A DNA stretch of 64,000 nt from an uncultured Bacilli bacterium (GTDB taxonomy: Bacteria; Bacillota_I; Bacilli_A; RF39; UBA660). Shown here in pieces: positions 27,354 through 36,022 of the stretch; position 1 is the stretch's first letter, and each line of letters starts with the position of its first letter. The notes beneath the pieces are model-generated. The model was given only the letters and a program-made list of their open reading frames with translations, had not been told where the DNA came from and searched no databases. Both the position numbers and the translations under genes were made by a program. The stretch lies in contig CAKPHY010000003.1 in NCBI GenBank assembly GCA_934162285.1, positions 9,245-73,244 of the forward strand, given 5' to 3'.

Positions 27354-29516
27354 TTGAAAGATAGAAGTTATATTATATTAGGTATAGTTATATTTACTTT
27401 ATTCTCATTAAACATAGCAAAAACATATGGAAGATATACTAAAACAGTTACCAAAACTGGTACGATAGCAACAGCAGAGGTTGGTTATTGTAAAAGTAAA
27501 AATATTACATCTTTTAAAGAATGTTTAATAAGGAATGATAGTCAACAAGAATTAAATGATGCCTTGAACACAATATCATTAAGAACAAATTCAGTTAATT
27601 TTGCTAATGTTGAACCGATTGGAGTTTATATTCCTAAGACAACTTATACTAATATAGAAAATAAAACTAATACGTCATCAATCGCAGCTACTACTGGTAA
27701 TAGATTTACCTATGTAATAGAAAATAAATTGATAACTGAATTTGATGCAGATGATTCAGATATAACAAAAATAAAATTTAATACAGCTACTGGTTTTTAT
27801 ACTTATACGGATTCTCAAGTAGGTAATATTAATGATTTGGTAACAACAGCAGAAGATATTGAAAAAGGTATTTATAAATATACATGTTTAAATGAAACAT
27901 CTAATGGTAATTGTACGTCATTGTATTTATTTACTGAAGAATCCTATTTAATATCTAACGCTTACAGATTTAAACAAGGATATAGATATACTTATCAAGT
28001 TGTCGGAACATCAAGTTCTAATCCGGGATTATATAAAGGTGAAGATGATTATACAATATATGAAGATAATGTGGCAAAAGACAATTTTACCTATTACTAT
28101 CGAGGCGACGTACAAAACAATTGGGTTTCATTTGGTAACTTTTTATGGAGAATTATTAGAATAAATGGTGATGGCAGTATTAGAATGATTTATTCTGGAT
28201 TGAAAAGTGCAACTAATCATACAGGGTATAATGCCCAAATAGGAAAAACAACGTTTGGAGATACGTCAACAAAAACAGCTACTACGAAAGATGTAACAGG
28301 ATTAATGAATGATACAATTACAACGACACATTCAAATGGGATGTATGGAAATACATATGTAGGGTATATGTATAATCCTGAAAAAGAAATAGCAACATAT
28401 CCTAATATAAATGTTGGTTCAAGTAACACAGATATCGGTGGATATAAATTAAATTATTTTCCTACATTTATGAATATCAACGATACAATAAATTATTATT
28501 TTTTCAAAGATTTTGATCCAATTACAGATTGCTTTACAGGTAGTGAAAATGATGATAGTGGAGCTTGTACATTAAAGTGTAAAAGTTTAGGAAATGATGG
28601 AGATGCAGGCATTGATTGCATTCAAAGTAATTGGAATACTTTAGCATCAACATCTGGTAATTATAGTACTACTGATTCTGGAGTATCTTTTAACCAATAT
28701 GTATATAAAAGTGATTATAAATATACATGTTGGTCATATGGCACTCCTGTTTTACATAGCAATAGTGATGGTACCACTAGTGTATATATAACATGTTCGA
28801 TTGTTTCTGAAATTGTTGGTACAGTAAAAGATCAACCAACTAAAGCCAAAGTAAAATATCATGGTTTATTTTCGAAAGATGCAACAACTTCTAACAAAAA
28901 TGTTAAAGATAGTAATATAAAAACTCAAGTTGATAAATGGTATGCAAGTAATATTTTAAATAAAACTGATGCTAATAATAATTTACTTGAGAGTTATTTA
29001 TCAGATGAAATATTTTGTAATGATAGAACGTCAAGTAGTACTTTTCCATTAGCGTCTGGAAATAGTTCATACTTATATGGATCTTTTACAAGAAATGTAA
29101 CCAATAAAAATCCTAGTTTTAAATGTCCAAATTTAAGTAATGATGGTTTTACTTTGAAGGTAAGTGAAGAAACAAGTACAGTAAAAGCAAGTGGAGTTGG
29201 CAATAATGTGCTAACTTATCCAATAGGATTAATTACAATAGATGAAGCTGCTTATGCGGGTGGAAAGAATAGTTTAATAAATCCCAAATATTATTTATGG
29301 ACAGGAACAGCATATTGGACAATGTCTCCATTTGCTTTTTATTCATATACGGCTAGTGTTTTTGAAGCAATCGTATATCCAAGTGGTAATCTAAGTAATA
29401 ATAACACAGCAGAAGGATATCCAGGTATTAGACCTGTCATTAATTTAAAGCCTAATGTTTTATATGCAAGTGGAATAGGAACTGAAAGTGATCCATATAT
29501 TATTACAATTAAATAA
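27354..29516 (+). CDS. Large secreted protein with SipW-class-like signal and 'WRIIRINGDG' domain
   Basis: A 720-residue extracellular protein starting at TTG 27354, 7 bases after GGAGGG. A signal-anchor (IILGIVIFTLFSLNIA) is followed by TYGRYTKTVTKTGTIATAEVGY, which matches the signal layout of its two operon partners. From about residue 245 there is a module beginning YYYRGDVQNNWVSFGNFLWRIIRINGDGSIRM and closing with GIRPVINLKPNVLYASGIGTESDPYIITIK; the same start and end occur in the surface protein at 31750. The central part is rich in Asn, Ser, Thr and Tyr and has scattered Cys pairs. There is no membrane anchor or LPXTG, so it may be held by the operon's other products. Role: surface or matrix protein, function unknown. 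Confidence 0.7.
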   Translation: MKDRSYIILGIVIFTLFSLNIAKTYGRYTKTVTKTGTIATAEVGYCKSKNITSFKECLIRNDSQQELNDALNTISLRTNSVNFANVEPIGVYIPKTTYTNIENKTNTSSIAATTGNRFTYVIENKLITEFDADDSDITKIKFNTATGFYTYTDSQVGNINDLVTTAEDIEKGIYKYTCLNETSNGNCTSLYLFTEESYLISNAYRFKQGYRYTYQVVGTSSSNPGLYKGEDDYTIYEDNVAKDNFTYYYRGDVQNNWVSFGNFLWRIIRINGDGSIRMIYSGLKSATNHTGYNAQIGKTTFGDTSTKTATTKDVTGLMNDTITTTHSNGMYGNTYVGYMYNPEKEIATYPNINVGSSNTDIGGYKLNYFPTFMNINDTINYYFFKDFDPITDCFTGSENDDSGACTLKCKSLGNDGDAGIDCIQSNWNTLASTSGNYSTTDSGVSFNQYVYKSDYKYTCWSYGTPVLHSNSDGTTSVYITCSIVSEIVGTVKDQPTKAKVKYHGLFSKDATTSNKNVKDSNIKTQVDKWYASNILNKTDANNNLLESYLSDEIFCNDRTSSSTFPLASGNSSYLYGSFTRNVTNKNPSFKCPNLSNDGFTLKVSEETSTVKASGVGNNVLTYPIGLITIDEAAYAGGKNSLINPKYYLWTGTAYWTMSPFAFYSYTASVFEAIVYPSGNLSNNNTAEGYPGIRPVINLKPNVLYASGIGTESDPYIITIK

Positions 29517-29630
29517 TTAAATATTTGAAATTATTAGAAAAAATAAGTCATTAGTTAAACAAGTTATTGGCAAATTTCTAAAATTTCAAAAAGGAAACAT
29601 ATTTGAATATACTTCTTTCCAGCAATCTAA

Positions 29631-29655
29631 AATAGCTTCAATGAAGCTGTTTTTT
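29631..29655 (+). terminator. Intrinsic terminator after the TasA-like operon
   Basis: AATAGCTTC pairs with GAAGCTGTT (9 bp, one G-U) around AAT, followed by a T run. Confidence 0.85.
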
Positions 29656-29656
29656 C

Positions 29657-29685
29657 TTGACATAATAAGTATTTGAATTTAAAAT
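29657..29685 (+). promoter_or_regulatory. Consensus promoter of the membrane protein-amidoligase pair
   Basis: TTGACA (29657-29662), a 17-nt spacer and TAAAAT (29680-29685), directly behind the preceding terminator. Confidence 0.85.
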
Positions 29686-29709
29686 AGCAATCAAAAAGAA
29701 GGGGATTTT

Positions 29710-30528
29710 GTGGATTTAACGAAAGAACAATTAAAAAAGCGTAAGCAAAAAATTTTAGACTTGGAAAAAGAAATTAAAACATTAGAAAGTACTTTAAAAA
29801 ATCCGAAGTTAACAAAAGCTAAAAATCAAACTATTAAAAATTTAAGACTATTAGAAACTACTGGTAAATTTTTAGCTCCATATGTGCTTGTTGCAGGATT
29901 GACAGTTACTGGTTTTGCTAAAATGGAATCAACACCATTTGTAAGGGATCAATATCATGAGAATTTAAACATTAGACAAGAGTATGATAGTTCTGGTAAT
30001 TATACTTCTAAGGAACAATATACTCCTTTTAAAAGCAGTGATAGTATTTTAATATATACTAGTAAATGGACTTTAAAAGATGACATTTATAGTCGTATAG
30101 TTGAGTCTTATGATATTTCTTCTTTGAATGTTGAAACTTTAATTGATGCTGTTAATAAAAGTGATTTTAGTATAAAAGAAATACTAGGAGAACCTAAAAC
30201 TAGGAGAGTAGAGAATAGAACTTCTCTAAGTGATGAAAATAATTTTGAAAGTTTAAAAGCAATTATCTATTCTGTTGATGAAGATAATTTTATTCTTAAA
30301 GAACAAAGTGCTGATCAAAATGTTTCAGAAACTTTTCTTTGGTTTTTAGTTACTTTGGTTTTGGAATATTTAGTAAAATTATTTGATGGTAGAACATCCA
30401 TTTTAAAAAAACTAAAAACTGTTGCTTCTAAATATTATCAAGATGAAGATCTAGTACTTGCTTATAAAAAATTGCAACTAAAAAGAGAAAATTATAATAG
30501 ATTGGTAGGAAAAAATTTTGAAAAATAA
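29710..30528 (+). CDS. Uncharacterised two-helix membrane protein paired with an amidoligase
   Basis: The 272-residue protein has an N-terminal charged coiled coil (residues 1-45), a hydrophobic segment (about 52-68), an extracytoplasmic-looking middle of about 140 residues (with YTPFKSSDSILIYTSKWTLKD), a second membrane segment (about 205-220) and a charged C-terminal tail. The start is GTG 29710 after GAAGGGGA. Both termini would be on the cytoplasmic side. No known family was recognised. It overlaps the amidoligase gene by 11 bases, so the two are translationally coupled and probably act together. Confidence 0.7.
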   Translation: MDLTKEQLKKRKQKILDLEKEIKTLESTLKNPKLTKAKNQTIKNLRLLETTGKFLAPYVLVAGLTVTGFAKMESTPFVRDQYHENLNIRQEYDSSGNYTSKEQYTPFKSSDSILIYTSKWTLKDDIYSRIVESYDISSLNVETLIDAVNKSDFSIKEILGEPKTRRVENRTSLSDENNFESLKAIIYSVDEDNFILKEQSADQNVSETFLWFLVTLVLEYLVKLFDGRTSILKKLKTVASKYYQDEDLVLAYKKLQLKRENYNRLVGKNFEK

Positions 30529-31519
30529 TGAATCAATATTTAAAGTAATTAAACCTAAAGATAATACATTTTTTAGTAAACTTAATAGTAGTGATTTATT
30601 GGATTTAATGATTTTGTTAGAAGAATATTATCTTGAATATCGTGAAAATTTAGATTTAAAACCTGATGTCACTTTTGGTTTAGAATTAGAGTTTGAACAT
30701 TCAAATAATGTTATGATAAATACTAGCTTGAAAAGTCTTGGAATAGCTAATAGGTGGGCGATTAAACCGGATATTACTCTTTTTAATGGTGGCGAAATAG
30801 CATCACCCATTTTACGCGATAAAAAAGAAACGTGGTTAGAATTAAAAAAGGTATGTGACATTTTAAATAAATATGCTAAAATTGGTGAAAATTCTGGTGG
30901 TCATATTCATATTGGAAGTCATGTTTTAGGATCTAAAAAGGATTCGTGGTTAAATTTTATTAAATTTTGGGCTGCTTATGAAAATATTATTTTTAGATTT
31001 AGTTATGGTGAGTATTTAACTGAAAGACCTAATATTATGAGATATGCCTCACCACTTGCTCTGGATTTCTTTGAAGATTGTGAAAAAATAAGTGATGAAG
31101 TTTATAATGCTACTGATTTAATTTATCTTATTGATGCTTCAAAGCTTCGAGCTGTTAGTTTTAGAAAAGTTTATGATTTAGATAAGTTTTCAAAAAATGA
31201 TACTATAGAATTTAGATGCTCAAATGGAACTTTAAATCCTATTATCTGGCAAAATAACGTGAATTTCTTTGCTAAGATATTAAAGTATGCAAAAAGTACA
31301 AGTTTTGATCAAGATATTGTCACAAAACGTTTTTTAAAGTTAAAAGATGAAAATTTAACAATAAATTTGTATGATGAAATAAATTTAGATCAAGCTTTAG
31401 AATTGTGTGATCTATTATTTACTAATAATCGTGATAAAATATATTTTTTAAGACAATATTTAAAAGAATTTAAAATAGAAACGATTCCTTTCGTTAAAGC
31501 TAAAAAATTCACTTTATAA
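30518..31519 (+). CDS. Amidoligase family protein (glutamine-synthetase-fold ligase)
   Basis: A 333-residue protein with the putative amidoligase signature: TFGLELEFE (about residues 52-60), WAIKPDITLFNGGEIASPIL (about 79-98), GENSGGHIHIG (about 122-132) and DTIEFRCSNGTLNPIIWQNN (about 227-246). The Glu residues of the first two, the HIH and the EFR arginine are the expected metal/ATP-site positions of the COOH-NH2 ligase superfamily, which forms amide bonds between a carboxylate and an amine. The start is TTG 30518, with GTAGGA upstream, overlapping the membrane-protein gene. The substrate is unknown; peptide or cell-wall amidation are guesses. Confidence 0.82.
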   Translation: MKNNESIFKVIKPKDNTFFSKLNSSDLLDLMILLEEYYLEYRENLDLKPDVTFGLELEFEHSNNVMINTSLKSLGIANRWAIKPDITLFNGGEIASPILRDKKETWLELKKVCDILNKYAKIGENSGGHIHIGSHVLGSKKDSWLNFIKFWAAYENIIFRFSYGEYLTERPNIMRYASPLALDFFEDCEKISDEVYNATDLIYLIDASKLRAVSFRKVYDLDKFSKNDTIEFRCSNGTLNPIIWQNNVNFFAKILKYAKSTSFDQDIVTKRFLKLKDENLTINLYDEINLDQALELCDLLFTNNRDKIYFLRQYLKEFKIETIPFVKAKKFTL

Positions 31520-31540
31520 AAGCATTTTAGATGCTTTTTT
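31518..31540 (+). terminator. Intrinsic terminator after the amidoligase
   Basis: AAAAGCAT pairs with ATGCTTTT around TTTAG and ends in a T run; it overlaps the stop codon. Confidence 0.9.
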
Positions 31541-31567
31541 TAATGCAACTTGCTAAATTTTTAAAAC

Positions 31568-31720
31568 TTTTGTATAATTATATTAATAATACTAACAGTT
31601 TGCAAAAGTGAATAAAAATGACAAAATATTTTTCTTTTTAACCATTTGTTTATAATTGTGTGATTTCTTTCAACTTCTTGCTAATCTGTTACCCTTTTTG
31701 TATAATTATATTAATACTAA
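31568..31720 (+). repeat. Direct repeat of a -10-containing segment upstream of the surface protein
   Basis: A segment of about 25 bases beginning TTTTGTATAATTATATTAAT occurs at 31568-31595 and again at 31696-31720 (the first copy has a 3-base insertion before its final CTAA). Each copy contains a perfect TATAAT, so the 201-base gap may hold two alternative promoters for the gene at 31750. Confidence 0.7.
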
Positions 31721-31749
31721 AATAGGATCTTTTAGAGGTAAGGTTGATT

Positions 31750-34700
31750 ATGATGAAAAAATATTCTAGAATTTTATGTTTTATTTTATTAGTTATTGGA
31801 ATGTTTTTAAATTTAAAAGTAAAAGCTTATTATGATTTTACTAAAGAAGAAAAATTTTCTTTTTTGACGGAAAGTTATAGTAATTTGTCACTCACAACAG
31901 ATAAAAGTACATATGGAATGTGTAATCGCGATGCAACAGTGAAATTAACAATTAGCAATTCAAATGTTTACAATGTCAATTATAAAATAAGCATCAATGA
32001 TTCAAATTTAACTTATACAGTTGATGGAGCAAGTAGTTCAAGTTATACCATAACTAAAAGTGGAACTAGAACGCATACAATTGTTTTAAAAGGAACAACA
32101 ACTAATACTAGCGTTTCGATTATAGTAACACCGACTGGACCTTATAGTAGTAAACACACTAAAAGTATAAATTTGGATCTTGTTTGTCCGGTTTGTACAT
32201 GGGAAACACCAACAACTAATTCTATAAAAAATGGGGACACTTTTATTTATAATTTGAGTTGTACTGATGCTAATGGAATTTCTACATCAACTTTAACAAG
32301 TAATTCATTTACAATTTCGAATTCTAGTGCACTTTCTATTGAAAGCATTACAAGTACAAGTATCACAAATGGTTATAAATATACTATTACAACTAAAGGT
32401 GGAAGTACCAATGGTGATGCATACATTACTTTAAATGCCGGCACAGTTTTTGATAAAAATGGAAATGTTAATGTTTTAAGTAAAAGTCCTAATATAAAAA
32501 TAGATAATAGTGTAGTGGTTAGCTTTAATGCTAATGGAGGTAGTACTTCTACTACAACAAAAACAGTCAATTATAAGGCAGCTTATGGCGAATTGCCAAC
32601 GCCTACAAGAAGTGGTTATAAATTTGATGGTTGGTATACTAGTGCAACAGGAGGTACAGTTGTGAATAGTACAACAATTGTAACTAATTCTAGTGCTCAT
32701 ACACTTTATGCTCATTGGTCAGATATTGAAGCTCCGGTGTGTACATTTGGCTCATTTGATAAAGAATCTTTAACTCTTGGCGAAACTACTAATATCAAAC
32801 TTACATGTACAGATAATGTTGGAGTTACCACAACTAATTTAACTAGTAGTTCTTTTACAATTTCTAGTTCAAACGCTATTTCTATTTCTAACATTACAAG
32901 CTCATCAACTACTAATGGAGTTATATATACAATAACCATTACAGGTGGAACTACATCAAGTAATTCAACTATTTCTTTAAAATCTGGTTCTGTTAAAGAT
33001 GCCGCTGGAAATGGTAATAGTGCTGTTACTAGTGCATCAATCACAAATATCGCCGATCAATCTGGCCCTGAAATTTCTTTCAGTTCTAACGGCAATATGA
33101 CTTATAGTAAATCTCAATCTACTAAAGTTACCGTTACTGACATGTCTAATGTCGCTAGCGCTAAATACTTATGGACTCAAACTAAGGGGGCTAGTGCTGC
33201 TAATGGCACTTCATTTACAAGCGGCTCTACTATTACTAAAAATTCTGGTGATGGTTTATGGTATTTATGCGTTTACGCTACTGACTCTTATGGTAATGCA
33301 ACTAACGAATGTTCTGAAGCCTTCGCTTTAGACAATACTCCTCCTGTTATTACCGCTTCCGATATTTGTATCTTAAAAGGTCAAACATTAACAATAAGCA
33401 ATTATGCAACTGCTAGTGATGCTAATGGTGTAACATTATCGGCTAGTTCTCTTGATACTTCAACAACTGGAGTTAAGTCAGTGACAATAACAGCTACTGA
33501 TGGTGCAGGAAATACTTCAACTAAGACAGTAAAAGTATATGTTTATACAAAATTAACCGAAACTCTTGTTACAAGTGGGGACGGTTTATACAAAGATGCT
33601 TATACTGTAAATAGATATTTATATCGTGGTTCTTCTCCTAACAACTATTTAACGTTTAACGGTCAAACTTGGAGAATTGTTGCCGTAAACCCTGATGGTA
33701 CTTATAAACTTGTTTATATGACTTCATTAGGAAATAGACAAGTTCACTCAGCTAATAGTACATTCGCGGGAACAAGATTAGAAACTTATTTACTAGATAC
33801 TTACTATGCTGGTTTAACAACTGAAGCAAAAAATTACATAGTTTCTAGTGGATATTACTACGAAGGAAAGATTGGATCTACTAATTACAATGATACGATG
33901 GCAACAAACGTTAATACCGATAGAGCTAGTGCTTATACTGGTAAAGTTGCATTATTAAGTGCAAGTGATCTTATCCTAGCAAGTACTCATTCTAAATGTA
34001 CTAATTACTATTATTCTTATACTAGTTCAGGTGGGGTAATACCATGTTTCAGTGAGAACTATTTATCTGCTTTAAATAGTAGTGATTGGTGGATTATGAA
34101 TAATCATACTAATGGTAACTCTCGTTATTTCAACTCGAGCGGATTACAAAACAAGATCTCATATGATGAATCAGCTGTTTATCCTTCTGTAACTCTAAAG
34201 GGTACAACAACATTCTTAGGTTCTGGAACTAGTAGTGATCCATATACTATTTGTACTAACTGTGAAGAAAGTGGTCTTTCTAGCACTACTTGTGAAGTTA
34301 CTACTTCTGATGGTTATGATACAAGTAAAGTTATTACAATTACGCCTTCTTCAACTAGTGGTATCACATATTCTTGGGATGGTATTAATTGGTCTTCAAC
34401 TAATAGCAAGACTATAACTGAAGCCGGTGTTTATAGCGCTTGGATTAAAGATAGTAGCAACAAAGTTAATCGTTGTTCTGTTACTATTAACAGTCGTAAG
34501 GAATATCGTAAGGCTTCTTGTAGCACAAATTTTGGTTCATGGCATGCTAATGGTGGTAAATATGTTGATCAAGGAGCTAGTTGTGGTACAACAAAAGCTG
34601 AGGCTGAATCTTGGGGTGGTACTCAGTACTTCCTAGCTACAACCGGGGCCGAATGGTGTACATTACCTAGTGGTGGAGCAGGATATTGCACATGGTGTCA

Positions 34701-34818
34701 AAAGTTTACTCGAACATGTACACCAACCAATTGTAGTGAATATGGTGCATGGCAGACTGGAGTATTATATGGCACATGTACTAGTAAAGTAGAATCTCGT
34801 ACGGCTATAGGAAAATAG
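31750..34818 (+). CDS. Large multidomain secreted surface protein with Ig-like and InlB-type repeats
   Basis: A 1022-residue exported protein. A signal peptide ends near residue 26 (LKVKAYYDF). Two copies of a ~95-residue Ig-like module follow (from 32197, CTWETPTTNS; from 32737, CTFGSFDKES), separated by a Listeria-Bacteroides/InlB B-type repeat (about residues 255-323, ending FDGWYTSATGGT...LYAHWSD). A further beta domain contains YLYRGSSPNNYLTFNGQTWRIV, the module shared with the gene at 27354, and closes with GSGTSSDPYTI. The C-terminal ~100 residues are rich in Cys and Trp. There is no LPXTG or membrane anchor. ATG 31750 follows AGAGGTAAGG; a TTG at 31744 is too close to it. Probable adhesin-like role. 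Confidence 0.82.
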   Translation: MMKKYSRILCFILLVIGMFLNLKVKAYYDFTKEEKFSFLTESYSNLSLTTDKSTYGMCNRDATVKLTISNSNVYNVNYKISINDSNLTYTVDGASSSSYTITKSGTRTHTIVLKGTTTNTSVSIIVTPTGPYSSKHTKSINLDLVCPVCTWETPTTNSIKNGDTFIYNLSCTDANGISTSTLTSNSFTISNSSALSIESITSTSITNGYKYTITTKGGSTNGDAYITLNAGTVFDKNGNVNVLSKSPNIKIDNSVVVSFNANGGSTSTTTKTVNYKAAYGELPTPTRSGYKFDGWYTSATGGTVVNSTTIVTNSSAHTLYAHWSDIEAPVCTFGSFDKESLTLGETTNIKLTCTDNVGVTTTNLTSSSFTISSSNAISISNITSSSTTNGVIYTITITGGTTSSNSTISLKSGSVKDAAGNGNSAVTSASITNIADQSGPEISFSSNGNMTYSKSQSTKVTVTDMSNVASAKYLWTQTKGASAANGTSFTSGSTITKNSGDGLWYLCVYATDSYGNATNECSEAFALDNTPPVITASDICILKGQTLTISNYATASDANGVTLSASSLDTSTTGVKSVTITATDGAGNTSTKTVKVYVYTKLTETLVTSGDGLYKDAYTVNRYLYRGSSPNNYLTFNGQTWRIVAVNPDGTYKLVYMTSLGNRQVHSANSTFAGTRLETYLLDTYYAGLTTEAKNYIVSSGYYYEGKIGSTNYNDTMATNVNTDRASAYTGKVALLSASDLILASTHSKCTNYYYSYTSSGGVIPCFSENYLSALNSSDWWIMNNHTNGNSRYFNSSGLQNKISYDESAVYPSVTLKGTTTFLGSGTSSDPYTICTNCEESGLSSTTCEVTTSDGYDTSKVITITPSSTSGITYSWDGINWSSTNSKTITEAGVYSAWIKDSSNKVNRCSVTINSRKEYRKASCSTNFGSWHANGGKYVDQGASCGTTKAEAESWGGTQYFLATTGAEWCTLPSGGAGYCTWCQKFTRTCTPTNCSEYGAWQTGVLYGTCTSKVESRTAIGK

Positions 34819-34844
34819 AAAGCATTAATTTGCTTTCTTTTTTT
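34817..34844 (+). terminator. Intrinsic terminator after the surface protein
   Basis: AGAAAGCA pairs with TGCTTTCT (8 bp) around TTAATT, followed by seven T. Confidence 0.9.
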
Positions 34845-34877
34845 GACAATTATCTTTTTTTTATCAAGCAAATAATG

Positions 34878-34883
34878 TATAAT
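34878..34883 (+). promoter_or_regulatory. -10 element for the cysteine desulfurase operon
   Basis: A perfect TATAAT lies 8 bases before GGTGA and 18 before the start codon. No convincing -35 lies at the right distance (a TTGACA at 34843 is too far). Confidence 0.5.
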
Positions 34884-34900
34884 TATAAAAGGTGATAAAA

Positions 34901-36022
34901 ATGATATATTTAGACTATTCGGCGACTACACCGGTTAATAAAGAAGTATTAGATACTTTTGTAAAAGTATCAACTGATTTTATTGGCAATCCTAATTCTT
35001 TACATAAATTAGGGTTAGAAAGTAAGAAAATAATTGATGCGTCAACTAATCAAATTAAAAAAATACTTAATGTTGATCATGAAGTTATTTATACAAGTGG
35101 AGCATCAGAATCAAATAATACTGTAATTAAAGGTATTGCCATGAGATATCAAAATAGGGGAAAACACATTATAACTACTAAGTTTGAACACTCATCAATA
35201 ATTGCACCTTTAAATTATTTGCAAAAACAAGGATTTAAAGTAGATTTTGTAAATACTTTACCTAATGGTTTAGTTGATCTAGATGATTTAAAACGTTTAA
35301 TAACTGATGACACCATTTTAGTTACAATTGGTGCTGTAGCTAGTGAAATTGGTATTAGACAACCAATTGAAGAAATAGCGTTATTAATGAAAAATTATCC
35401 TAATACATTCTTTCATGTTGATGCTACTCAAGCAATTGGGAAAGTTTCTATAAATCTTAAAGATGTTGATTTAGTTTCTTTTGCTGCTCACAAATTTTAT
35501 GGTTTAAAAGGAATTGGTATTTTATTAAAGAAACCAAATATTGATTTTGAACCATTAATTCATGGTGGTAAAAGTACAACTAAATATCGTAGTGGAACAC
35601 CAGCTGTTGCTTTGATTGCTTCTGTTGCGAAAGCTTTAAGATTAATAAACGAAAATTTTGACGATAAATATCAACATGTATTAGACTTAAATAAGTATTT
35701 AGTTGCTTCATTAAAAAAAATTGATGGGATTGCCATCAATAATAATGAATATACAATACCTCACATTTTAAATATAAGTGTTCTAGGAATAAAACCTGAA
35801 ACTTTTCAACATGCCTTAGAAGAAAAAGAAATTTATATTTCAACACAAACTGCTTGTTCAAGTGGATCAAAAGTTTCAAGCACAGTTTTAGCCTTTACTA
35901 ATGATTTAGAAAAAGCAAGTTCTAGTGTTAGAATTAGTTTATCTTATTTAACTACAAAAGAAGAAATTGATATATTAGTGAATGAAATAAAAAATGCTAA
36001 GGAGCATTTGAGTTTAAAATGA
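34901..36022 (+). CDS. Cysteine desulfurase (NifS/IscS-like)
   Basis: A PLP enzyme of 373 residues that moves sulfur from cysteine to an acceptor. The N-terminus MIYLDYSATTPV and the HVDATQAIGK segment are typical class V aminotransferase features; the PLP Lys is in SFAAHKFYGLKG and the active-site Cys in QTACSSGSKVSS. This short active-site loop marks the NifS/IscS group, in contrast to SufS at 44114. ATG 34901 is preferred over GTG 34892 because GGTGA (34891-34895) is the ribosome-binding site. The usual partners thiI or mnmA are not next to it; instead a pentapeptide gene overlaps by ATGA. It may supply sulfur for tRNA thiolation. Confidence 0.92.
   Translation: MIYLDYSATTPVNKEVLDTFVKVSTDFIGNPNSLHKLGLESKKIIDASTNQIKKILNVDHEVIYTSGASESNNTVIKGIAMRYQNRGKHIITTKFEHSSIIAPLNYLQKQGFKVDFVNTLPNGLVDLDDLKRLITDDTILVTIGAVASEIGIRQPIEEIALLMKNYPNTFFHVDATQAIGKVSINLKDVDLVSFAAHKFYGLKGIGILLKKPNIDFEPLIHGGKSTTKYRSGTPAVALIASVAKALRLINENFDDKYQHVLDLNKYLVASLKKIDGIAINNNEYTIPHILNISVLGIKPETFQHALEEKEIYISTQTACSSGSKVSSTVLAFTNDLEKASSSVRISLSYLTTKEEIDILVNEIKNAKEHLSLK

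Noticed and set aside
29710..31519. Membrane protein plus amidoligase pair as a toxin-antitoxin or phage module
   Set aside because: Neither protein resembles a known toxin or phage protein and no phage genes are nearby; reported instead as an uncharacterised pair.
32373..33044. Three minus-strand reading frames inside the large surface protein
   Set aside because: They come from the repetitive Ser/Thr codons read backwards (runs of Val/Leu/Ile or Ser/Thr). No start signals were found and the sense frame is strongly supported by domains.
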